Source: Burkholderia sp. SRS-W-2-2016 (GTDB taxonomy: Bacteria; Pseudomonadota; Gammaproteobacteria; Burkholderiales; Burkholderiaceae). From it: a stretch of 64,000 bases of DNA. The translations under genes were made by a program, and so were the position numbers. The stretch covers positions 62,001 through 126,000 of the forward strand of contig NZ_MSDV01000023.1 in NCBI RefSeq assembly GCF_001931485.1. Direction: 5' to 3'. Numbering within the stretch: the first letter of the stretch is position 1; each line of letters begins with the position of its first letter. Of the stretch, positions 1-6,755 are shown one piece after another. The notes beneath the pieces were generated by a model. It saw only the letters and a program-made list of their open reading frames with translations. It was not told the DNA's origin and did no database searches.

Positions 1-713
1 TGGCGATCGTCGCGAGTCTGGAAACGCTGCTCAGTGTCGAAGCGCTGTATCAGATCGATCCCGCCAAACGCAAGGTGCCGGCCGATCAGGAGCTGAAGGC
101 GCAGGGCGTCGGCAATATGGTGGCCGGCATTTTCGGCGGGCTGCCGATTACCTCGGTGATCGTGCGCAGTTCGGTGAACGTGAGCGCGGGCGGGCAGACG
201 CGGATGGCGGCGATCGTGCACGGCATCCTGCTGCTGGCGAGCGTGTTTCTGCTTACCGGGCTGATCAACCTGATTCCGCTGGCAAGCCTCGCGGCGATTC
301 TGATCGCCACCGGTATCAAGCTCGCGAAGCCGTCGCTGTTCGTGCACGTCGCGCGCGAGGGCAAGGTGTCGTTCGTGCCGTTCCTGTTCACGCTCGGCGG
401 CGTACTGGTGTTCGACCTGCTGATCGGGATCTGTCTCGGTGTGATCTGCAGTCTGGTGTTCGTTCTGCTGATCAATATCCGCCGGCCGTTCACGATGGTC
501 GAGCACGACGATCACATGCTGCTGTCGTTCCGCAAGGACGCGCTGTTCGCGGTGGCGGTCGGACTGAAAGAGCGGCTCGCGCATGTGCCGGACAACACCA
601 GACTGGTGGTCGATTATCGACGCGCGGAGTTTATCGATCCTGAGGTCAAGGACGTGATCGATCGCTTTGCGGTGGAGTCGACGATTCGCGGTGTGTCGGT
701 TCAATACCGTTGA
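1..713 (+). CDS. SulP-family anion/sulfate permease, C-terminal part
   Basis: The reading frame is open from base 3 to a TGA at 713, so the gene starts before the window. The residues ETLLSVEALYQID and the following run through GGLPITSVIVRSSVNV match the conserved core of SulP inner-membrane anion transporters. They are followed by hydrophobic segments (about bases 220-300 and 380-480). The last ~75 residues resemble a cytoplasmic STAS domain, the usual C-terminal regulatory part of SulP proteins. The substrate (sulfate, bicarbonate or another anion) cannot be read from this fragment. A bicarbonate role would fit the nearby CO2-fixation genes but is only a guess. Confidence 0.85.
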   Translation, partial: AIVASLETLLSVEALYQIDPAKRKVPADQELKAQGVGNMVAGIFGGLPITSVIVRSSVNVSAGGQTRMAAIVHGILLLASVFLLTGLINLIPLASLAAILIATGIKLAKPSLFVHVAREGKVSFVPFLFTLGGVLVFDLLIGICLGVICSLVFVLLINIRRPFTMVEHDDHMLLSFRKDALFAVAVGLKERLAHVPDNTRLVVDYRRAEFIDPEVKDVIDRFAVESTIRGVSVQYR

Positions 714-718
714 ATGTG

Positions 719-753
719 GCCGCCGGTTCTTCGCGAGGAGACCGGCGGCTTTG
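719..753 (+). terminator. hairpin after the SulP gene
   Basis: A perfect 9-bp inverted repeat GCCGCCGGT / ACCGGCGGC (719-727 and 741-749) lies 6 bp after the stop codon of the SulP gene. It is followed by only a short T run (TTT), so it is a plausible but weak intrinsic terminator. Confidence 0.5.
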
Positions 754-819
754 GCCGTTAACGCTGCGATCCACCAGCTGGCCGCCTACATCAATAATTT
801 GCAGTGACGGGGGAATACC

Positions 820-1482
820 ATGAAACAGTTGCTCGTGCGCTCGGTCGCGCTGGCGGTCGTGTTGACCGGAGCGTTCGGTACAGGCGTGCCGGCGGCCGCG
901 CAGAACCGGGGCGAACTCAACCGGCAATTGCTCGCGGCCGCGAAGGACGACGATTCGCAGGCGCTGCTGGCCGCGTTGCGGAGCGGCGCATCGGTCGACG
1001 CGCTGAGCCGGATCGGCGACACGCCGCTGATTACCGCGTGCAAGAACGGCAATAGCGCGATGGCGCGCACGCTGCTCGAGCACGACGCGAGCGTGCGGCA
1101 TGCGAGCGAGCCGGGCGTCACGCCGCTGATGGCCGCGGCCTACGGCGGCTTCGATGACATCGTCGCGTTGCTGCTCGCGCACGGCGCCGATCCGCTCGCG
1201 ACTGACCGGGTCGGCAAGACCGCGGTGGAATACGCGGTGGGGCAGGGGCAGACGCAAGTCGTCGCGCGGCTGCTCGATACCGGTATCGATGTGAACCATG
1301 CGTACAAGCACGATCTGACCGCGCTGATGCGCGCGGCCAACTACGATCGCGCGGAGACCGCGCAGCTGCTGCTCGCGCGCGGCGCAGACCGCGCGCTGCA
1401 GGACAAGCGCGGGATGACCGCGAAGGATATCGCGATGCAGATGAACTCGGCGCGGGTGGCGGGGTTGTTGGCAGCGGGGTAG
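820..1482 (+). CDS. exported ankyrin-repeat protein
   Basis: 220 residues. The N-terminus (MKQLLVRSVALAVVLTGAF) is a clear signal peptide ending near AAAQ, so the mature protein is probably periplasmic. The rest is four to five ankyrin repeats of ~33 residues, recognisable from GDTPLITACKNGN, GVTPLMAAAYGG and DLTALMRAANYD. Such repeats bind other proteins and have no catalytic role of their own. The ATG is preceded by GGGGGAATACC, a usable ribosome binding site. The gene appears monocistronic, and its partner is unknown. Confidence 0.85.
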   Translation: MKQLLVRSVALAVVLTGAFGTGVPAAAQNRGELNRQLLAAAKDDDSQALLAALRSGASVDALSRIGDTPLITACKNGNSAMARTLLEHDASVRHASEPGVTPLMAAAYGGFDDIVALLLAHGADPLATDRVGKTAVEYAVGQGQTQVVARLLDTGIDVNHAYKHDLTALMRAANYDRAETAQLLLARGADRALQDKRGMTAKDIAMQMNSARVAGLLAAG

Positions 1483-1521
1483 CGCGGGGCGCGGGCCGCA
1501 CAGGCCGCTTAAGCGCCCACG

Positions 1522-2235
1522 CTATTTGACGCTCGCGTCGACGTCGATCTGCTGCGCGGCCGGCACCATCCGCGCGAGCAGCGCCGGTAGTTCGTCGAAC
1601 GAATCGATCAGCGCATCGCTTTGCAACGCGCCGGCCTCGCCATGCGCATAGCCGTAACTGGCGATCACCACCGGCAGCCCCGCCGCGCGCGCCGCCGCGA
1701 CATCGACCGGCGAATCGCCGACCAGCACGCCCCGCGCGGGCTCCGCGCCGAGCAGGCGACACGCGTGCCACAACGGCTCGGGCGACGGTTTCATGCTGGC
1801 TAGCGTGTCGCCGGCCACCAGCACGTCCAGAAACGCGGCGAGCCCGCTGTTCTCCAGCAGCGCGGCCGCCAGCCCGCCCGGTTTGTTGGTCACACACGCG
1901 CAGCGGTAGCCGTGCTGCCGCAACGCGTGCAGTCCGCTGGCGACGCCCGGAAACACGCGCCCCAACTTGCCGTTGGTCTGAGCGTAGTGCCGTTCGAACA
2001 CCGCGTGCGCGTGTTCGAGGTCGAGCCGCGCGTCGAGCCCGGTCGCGTGAAGAGAGCGGCGCACCAGATTGCGCACGCCATTGCCGATGAAACCGGTCAC
2101 CGTGTCGAACGGCAGCGGCGCGGCGTCGAACTCCTTCAGCATCCGGTTGGCCGCGGCGGCGATGTCCGGCGCGGTGTCGACCATCGTGCCGTCGAGGTCG
2201 ATCAGGACTGCATCGTAAAGACGCTTCAGTGCCAT
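1522..2235 (-). CDS. gph: phosphoglycolate phosphatase-like HAD hydrolase (Gph/CbbZ type)
   Basis: 237 residues. The HAD motif [16 protein letters not shown] gives the nucleophile Asp13 and general acid Asp15; motif III/IV includes [17 protein letters not shown]. The family removes phosphate from 2-phosphoglycolate made by the RuBisCO oxygenase reaction, and in autotrophic betaproteobacteria this gene (cbbZ) often sits in the cbb operon. A longer frame upstream exists, but it is Arg/Cys-rich shadow sequence. The ATG at 2235 starts the family-typical protein and overlaps the end of the upstream HAD gene by 10 bp, suggesting translational coupling. Confidence 0.85.
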   Translation of the reverse strand: MALKRLYDAVLIDLDGTMVDTAPDIAAAANRMLKEFDAAPLPFDTVTGFIGNGVRNLVRRSLHATGLDARLDLEHAHAVFERHYAQTNGKLGRVFPGVASGLHALRQHGYRCACVTNKPGGLAAALLENSGLAAFLDVLVAGDTLASMKPSPEPLWHACRLLGAEPARGVLVGDSPVDVAAARAAGLPVVIASYGYAHGEAGALQSDALIDSFDELPALLARMVPAAQQIDVDASVK

Positions 2236-3101
2236 GACGCGCTCCCGTTTCCTGTGGCGCCGCCGTGCGTGTTCGCACTTGCACTCGCACCCGCATCCGC
2301 ACTCGCACCCGCGCCGGACGGCGCGCTTTGCGCGGCGGCGGCCGCGTGCCGTCCGGCGTCGCCATGCCAGCGGCGCAGCGTCGCCAGATCGACCCACGGC
2401 GGCGTTTCGCCGTGCACCGCCGCGGGCAGCGGCTGGTGTGGATCGCCGAGATGCGGCAGGACCGCGAGCGCGCCGTCGAAGTTGTCGTGCGCGGTAAACG
2501 CGCTCGGCGTGACGATCGCCGGCACCTGCGCGCCGCGCGCGGCCTGCAGGCCGTTGGCCGAATCTTCGAACGCGACGCAGGCGGCGGCCGGCAGACCGAG
2601 TTGTTGCAGCACGTAGCGATAGACGTGCGGCGCGGGTTTTTTCTCCGGCGTGGTGGCGGCGTCGCCGATTGCCGCGAAACGGCTGCGCCAGTCCGCGCCG
2701 AAATGCGCTTGCAGCAACGCGTCGAGATTGGCCGGCGTGGTGGTGGTCGCGATCGCCACGCGCACGCCGGCCGCGTTCGCCTCGTCGATCAGACGCGCGA
2801 TACCGGGGCGCAGCGGCAAGCCGCCGTCGCGCATCCGCTCGGTGTAGTGACGCGTTTTCAGCGCGTGCAGCGCGTCGACCACCTCATGCGCGCGCGGGCC
2901 GCCGGCTTCCGAATCTTCGAGCGTGCGCCAGTAATGCAGCAGCCGCTCCTTGCCGCCCGCCACTTTCAGCAGACGGGTGTAGAGCGGCTGATCCCAGCAC
3001 CAGTCGAGGCCGGCTTCCGCGAACGCGGCGTTGAACGCGTGCAGATGGGCGGATTCGGTATCGGCGAGCGTGCCGTCGACGTCGAAGATCAGGGCCTGCA
3101 T
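2226..3101 (-). CDS. cbbY: CbbY-like HAD phosphatase
   Basis: 291 residues. [16 protein letters not shown] places the nucleophile Asp7 and acid Asp9 at the start. The cap region after residue 15 ([19 protein letters not shown]) and the late [14 protein letters not shown] motif are typical of the CbbY/beta-phosphoglucomutase-like branch. Characterised red-type CbbY proteins hydrolyse xylulose-1,5-bisphosphate, an inhibitory RuBisCO by-product. The start follows AAGGACCCCACG. The last ~40 residues are Ala/Gly/Ser-rich and probably disordered. The neighbouring gph-like gene fits a Calvin-cycle repair pair located 41 kb from cbbL. A general sugar-phosphatase role cannot be excluded. Confidence 0.75.
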   Translation of the reverse strand: MQALIFDVDGTLADTESAHLHAFNAAFAEAGLDWCWDQPLYTRLLKVAGGKERLLHYWRTLEDSEAGGPRAHEVVDALHALKTRHYTERMRDGGLPLRPGIARLIDEANAAGVRVAIATTTTPANLDALLQAHFGADWRSRFAAIGDAATTPEKKPAPHVYRYVLQQLGLPAAACVAFEDSANGLQAARGAQVPAIVTPSAFTAHDNFDGALAVLPHLGDPHQPLPAAVHGETPPWVDLATLRRWHGDAGRHAAAAAQSAPSGAGASADAGASASANTHGGATGNGSASWH

Positions 3102-3226
3102 CGTGGGGTCCTTGCGCGGCGCCATGCCGTCAGATACGGACCACGATAGCCGAGCCGCCAGGCGAAGCAAACTCAGAGATTCTTTCGCCTCCGATAAGGC
3201 GGTCTTTATGTGCGCGCCGCGCTACC

Positions 3227-3649
3227 TCACCGGCGCGGCTGCGGATCGGTCACGAAGCCGATCTTCGTGAGCCCGCCGCCTTGCGCGGCCGACATCACCA
3301 GCGCGACCCGTTCATACGGCACCTTGCGGTCCGCGCGCAGATGCAGTTCCGGTTGCGGCTGAGCGAGCGCGGCCTGTGCGATGCGCGCGCGCAAGCCGTC
3401 GTCGCTGACCGGCTGGCCGTCCCACAGCACCGCGCCGTCCGCCTGCACCGCGACATCGACGTGCGCGGGCTTGAGCGTTTGCGGCTGGCTGCTCGCGCGC
3501 GGCAGATCGATCCTGACCGCATGCTGCATCGCCGGAATCGTGACGAGGAAAATGATCAGCAGAACCAACATCACGTCGACCAGCGGCGTCATGTTGATCT
3601 CGTTCATCAGCGCCTGATCGTCGTCGTCGGAGAACGGGGTCATTGCCAT
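3227..3649 (-). CDS. exbD: ExbD/TolR-family energy-transducing protein
   Basis: 140 residues. One N-terminal transmembrane helix (about residues 22-42) contains the family motif NEINMTPLVDVMLVLLI, with the proton-path aspartate at position 25. A periplasmic domain follows. With ExbB it uses proton motive force to drive TonB at outer-membrane receptors. The start overlaps the end of exbB by 10 bp. ATG at 3643 is a second possible start two codons later. Association with tonB directly upstream favours ExbD over TolR. Confidence 0.9.
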   Translation of the reverse strand: MAMTPFSDDDDQALMNEINMTPLVDVMLVLLIIFLVTIPAMQHAVRIDLPRASSQPQTLKPAHVDVAVQADGAVLWDGQPVSDDGLRARIAQAALAQPQPELHLRADRKVPYERVALVMSAAQGGGLTKIGFVTDPQPRR

Positions 3650-4407
3650 CCGAGGTCTCCGTCGCGGTTCGTGTCCGCGTTGTCGTGGCGCGTCACCACG
3701 CGCATCTGCGGGCCCGCGCTCGACGGCAGTTGCGAGCCGGTCACGAAGTACGCGTGCAGCCCGTGCGCGAAGCGCTTCAGGCGCGCGACGATCGCCCGGT
3801 TCGCGCGCGTCAGCCCGTTGTAGCCGAGCACCGCCGGAATCGCGACGAACAGGCCGAACGCGGTCATGATCAGCGATTCGCCGACCGGCCCGGCGACGTG
3901 ATCGATCGAGGTCTGGCCGGTCTCGCCGATCACGATCAGCGCGTGATAGATGCCCCACACGGTGCCGAACAGTCCGACGAACGGCGCGGTGCTGCCGATC
4001 GACGCGAGCACCGCGAGTCCGCTTTGCAGCCGCGCGATGGTTTCGTCCATCGTGTCCTGCAGGCGACGCGTGATCCAGTCGGACACGTCGATGCGGTCGT
4101 GCAGATGCTGCTGCGTCTGCCGATGATGCGTGGCCGCCTCATGCCCGGCCAGCGCGAGCGCGAGTAGCGGATTGTCGTGCGCGTCGGCGTCGGGGTCGCC
4201 GAGACTGCGCAGACCGTCGTCGAAGCGGTCGGCGCTCCAGAAGCGTGTGTCGTTCTGCGCGGTTGCGCGCCGCAGCCGCAGCACCTGCCACAGCTTGACG
4301 ACGATCACGGTCCACGACATCACCGACATGATCACCAGCACGCTGAGGATGCAGCGGGTGACGAGGTCGCCGGATTGCCAGACGTTTGCGATTCCGTAAT
4401 GTTGCAT
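3640..4407 (-). CDS. exbB: ExbB/TolQ-family proton channel
   Basis: 255 residues. Three transmembrane helices are visible: about residues 17-41, and two later ones in LASIGSTAPFVGLFGTVWGIYHA and ESLIMTAFGLFVAIPAVLGYN. These latter motifs are the MotA/TolQ/ExbB signature. The product forms the inner-membrane proton-driven motor with ExbD. It lies 61 bp downstream of tonB on the same strand, making a tonB-exbB-exbD operon. Confidence 0.93.
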   Translation of the reverse strand: MQHYGIANVWQSGDLVTRCILSVLVIMSVMSWTVIVVKLWQVLRLRRATAQNDTRFWSADRFDDGLRSLGDPDADAHDNPLLALALAGHEAATHHRQTQQHLHDRIDVSDWITRRLQDTMDETIARLQSGLAVLASIGSTAPFVGLFGTVWGIYHALIVIGETGQTSIDHVAGPVGESLIMTAFGLFVAIPAVLGYNGLTRANRAIVARLKRFAHGLHAYFVTGSQLPSSAGPQMRVVTRHDNADTNRDGDLGWQ

Positions 4408-4468
4408 GGCGCTTTCCTTCGTACGTGGTCCTGTCTAATCGTTGGCGATGCGCGCTACTCGTTACTCG

Positions 4469-5335
4469 CTATTCGGTCAGTCCGAATACGAACGACTGCG
4501 CGTACGCGGCGCGCACCGGCGTGCCGTTGTCGCGGTACGGCTGGCACGAGCCGGCATGGACGGCCGCGAGCGCGGCGTCGTCCAGGCGCGTCGAACCGCT
4601 GCTCCGTTGCAGCTGCGCGGTTTCGATCTTGCCGCTCAGGCCGACGACGAAGCGCACCACGGCCGTGCCGTGTTCGCCGCGGCGCTGCGAGACGTCCGGG
4701 TAGTCGGGCTTCGGAATTGAGCAGTCGATGTGCGAGACGTTGCGGGGTTCGCTCGAGGCGGCGGGGGCCGGGTTGGCGGCGGGCGCGGCGGCGGTGGCGG
4801 TCGGTGTGGCTGGCGTGGCCGGTGCAGCAGGCGATGCGGGCTGCTGTTGGGCCGCTTGCGGCATGGTGGACGGTGCTGCGCTTGCGGATGGCGTTGTCGT
4901 CGGCGGTGGCGCAACCGTGGGCGCAGGGGCCGCCGCACTGCGCGGCACGGACGGGCGCGGCTGCGGCGCCGGTTTCACGTGCGCGGCAGGATGAGCCGCC
5001 GGCGGCGGAACGGCAACGGCGGCAGCAGCGGGAACGGCCGGCGCGGGCCGCGCAATCTCAGGCGCAACTTCAGGGGCAACCTCAGGGGCAACTTCACGCG
5101 CCGGCTTCACCAGCTCCGGCTCCGGACTGAGCAACATCGCCGTTATCGTGCGCGGCTCGACCGGCCGCTCGACAATCCGGTCGCGCGCGCTCAGCGCAAT
5201 CGCCAGCAGCACCAGGTGCGCGCCGATCACCGCGCCGAGCACCAGCGCCGCGCGCCGATAACTGGGCGCGGAATTGATCGGCTTTGCGGGACCTGCCACG
5301 GCAACCTGGAGCATCATCGCCACCTCCGCGTTCAT
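4469..5335 (-). CDS. tonB: TonB protein
   Basis: 288 residues. There is an N-terminal membrane anchor (RAALVLGAVIGAHLVLLAIAL), then a long Pro/Ala-rich periplasmic linker containing three VAPE repeats. The C-terminal TonB domain is marked by HIDCSIPKPDYPDVSQRRGE and by GTAVVRFVVGLSGKIET. It couples the ExbBD motor to outer-membrane receptors. The ATG at 5335 is preceded by GCGGAGGACA and is preferred. ATG at 5317 also has a ribosome site (GCGGAGGTGGCG). It is divergent from the beta-propeller gene. Confidence 0.92.
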   Translation of the reverse strand: MNAEVAMMLQVAVAGPAKPINSAPSYRRAALVLGAVIGAHLVLLAIALSARDRIVERPVEPRTITAMLLSPEPELVKPAREVAPEVAPEVAPEIARPAPAVPAAAAVAVPPPAAHPAAHVKPAPQPRPSVPRSAAAPAPTVAPPPTTTPSASAAPSTMPQAAQQQPASPAAPATPATPTATAAAPAANPAPAASSEPRNVSHIDCSIPKPDYPDVSQRRGEHGTAVVRFVVGLSGKIETAQLQRSSGSTRLDDAALAAVHAGSCQPYRDNGTPVRAAYAQSFVFGLTE

Positions 5336-5389
5336 TGTCCTCCGCTGCCTGGGCATTTCAAACTCACGGCGGCCGGCGTCGCGCAATTC

Positions 5390-5402
5390 GGGAAATTCTC
5401 CC
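5390..5402. promoter_or_regulatory. GGGA-N5-TCCC dyad between tonB and the beta-propeller gene
   Basis: GGGAAATTCTCCC is a 13-bp dyad in the 160-bp divergent intergenic region. The same GGGA-N5-TCCC pattern recurs twice in the promoter region of the TonB-dependent receptor. Candidate operator; the regulator is unknown. Confidence 0.5.
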
Positions 5403-5495
5403 GGCGCTGCGCGTTGTCAAACAATCGCCCGGTGGGCTACCTTCGATAAATGACGCGAACGATCGCGGCGTCACGCATTTACCACGGAGAACACG

Positions 5496-6653
5496 ATGCA
5501 GGAGACCCGGATGCCCAGTTGGAGACCCCGCCGTTCGCTCGCGCTGGCCGGCGCGCTGGCGCTGGCGCTGGCCGCGAGCGCCGCGTGCGCGGCGGCCGCG
5601 CCGCTCGCCTATGTGACGAGCGAGAAAGCCGGCGTCGGCGTGATCGATATCGACAAGATGACGCTCGCGCAGACCTTCCCGGTCGGCGCGGACGGTCCGC
5701 GCGGGCTGAGCCTGAACGCGGACGGCACCCGTCTGCTGGTCGCCAACAAGAACACCAATGACCTCGCGGTGATCGACACGGCCACCGGCAAGGTCGTCAA
5801 GCGCGTGAAGATCGGCAAGAACCCCGAGTACGTGCGCGTACATAACGGCTATGCGTACGTCACCTATGAGCCCGGCGAAGACGGCGGCCCGCCGGGAGCC
5901 AAAGCCGGCGCGAAATCGGCCGGCAAGCCCGACGGCAAGCCGGAAGCGCACGCGGAAGCGCACGCGAATGCGAAGGGCGGCGGCAAGGGCGGCGCCGACG
6001 ATGACGACGACAACAAGCTGCCCGCGGAAATCGCGATCGTCGATATGAAGGACTGGAAGGTGGTGCGCTCGGTGACGAGCGGCCACGAGACCGAGGGCAT
6101 CGAGTTTTCGCGCGGCGGCCAGGAAATGCTGGTCACCAACGAAGGCGACGATACGGTGTCGGTCTATCACGCACGCACCGGCGCGCCGATCCGCACGATC
6201 AAGCTCGCGCCCGGCGGCCGGCCGCGCGGGATCCGGCTATCGCCCGATGGTAAGTACTACGTGGTGACGCTCGAATCGCTGAGCAAGTTCGTCGTGATCG
6301 ACGCGAAAACATTCGACGTGGTGAAAACCCTCGATACCAAGCTCGGACCGTACGGCGTCGCGTTCGGCCCGGACGGCAACCGGCTGTTCGTCGCGGCGGC
6401 GCGCGACAAGACCGTGCAGGTATTCGACGGCCATACCTACGAGCACGTCGCCGACGTGCCGGTCGGCCAGCGCTGCTGGCACTTCAGCTTCACGCCGGAT
6501 GGCTCGAAGCTGATGGTCGCGTGCGGCCGCTCCGACGCGGTCTACGTGCTCGACGCGAAGAGCTATCAGCCGCTCAAGCAGATCGGCGACTTGCCGCTCG
6601 CGTGGGGCATCGTCACCTATCCGCATAGCGACGGTTCGATCGAATCGCACTGA
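5496..6653 (+). CDS. exported YVTN-type beta-propeller protein with His/Asp-rich insert
   Basis: 385 residues. A signal peptide covers about residues 1-35 (Ala/Leu-rich, ending AAAAP). YVTN/NHL-like beta-propeller blades follow, with repeats such as PRGLSLNADGTRLLVANK, PRGIRLSPDGKYYVVT and PYGVAFGPDGNRLFVAA. Residues ~128-174 interrupt the propeller with a Gly/Ala/Lys segment containing HAEAHANAK and a run of five Asp, which could bind metal or be a flexible loop. Similar propellers occur next to PQQ-dependent alcohol catabolism genes. The gene is divergent from tonB and convergent with the TonB-dependent receptor. The start is supported by CACGGAGAACACG. The function is not established. Confidence 0.82.
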   Translation: MQETRMPSWRPRRSLALAGALALALAASAACAAAAPLAYVTSEKAGVGVIDIDKMTLAQTFPVGADGPRGLSLNADGTRLLVANKNTNDLAVIDTATGKVVKRVKIGKNPEYVRVHNGYAYVTYEPGEDGGPPGAKAGAKSAGKPDGKPEAHAEAHANAKGGGKGGADDDDDNKLPAEIAIVDMKDWKVVRSVTSGHETEGIEFSRGGQEMLVTNEGDDTVSVYHARTGAPIRTIKLAPGGRPRGIRLSPDGKYYVVTLESLSKFVVIDAKTFDVVKTLDTKLGPYGVAFGPDGNRLFVAAARDKTVQVFDGHTYEHVADVPVGQRCWHFSFTPDGSKLMVACGRSDAVYVLDAKSYQPLKQIGDLPLAWGIVTYPHSDGSIESH

Positions 6654-6681
6654 GCAACACCCGCCCGAGGTCCAGAAAGGC

Positions 6682-6716
6682 AAAGCGCGGCGTCCTTAGG
6701 GGCGCCGCGCTTTTTC
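6682..6716. terminator. bidirectional intrinsic terminator
   Basis: An 11-bp perfect inverted repeat AAAGCGCGGCG / CGCCGCGCTTT (6682-6692 and 6703-6713) has an A run on its left side and a T run on its right. It serves the convergent beta-propeller gene and TonB-dependent receptor gene. Confidence 0.85.
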
Positions 6717-6755
6717 TACGCTTTTTCTACGCCTTTTCTATTCAACCCGCCGCGC

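Noticed and set aside
2265..3149. Long plus-strand frame (294 codons) opposite the HAD genes
   Set aside because: Arg-rich antisense shadow of two clear HAD proteins in high-GC DNA; no family features.
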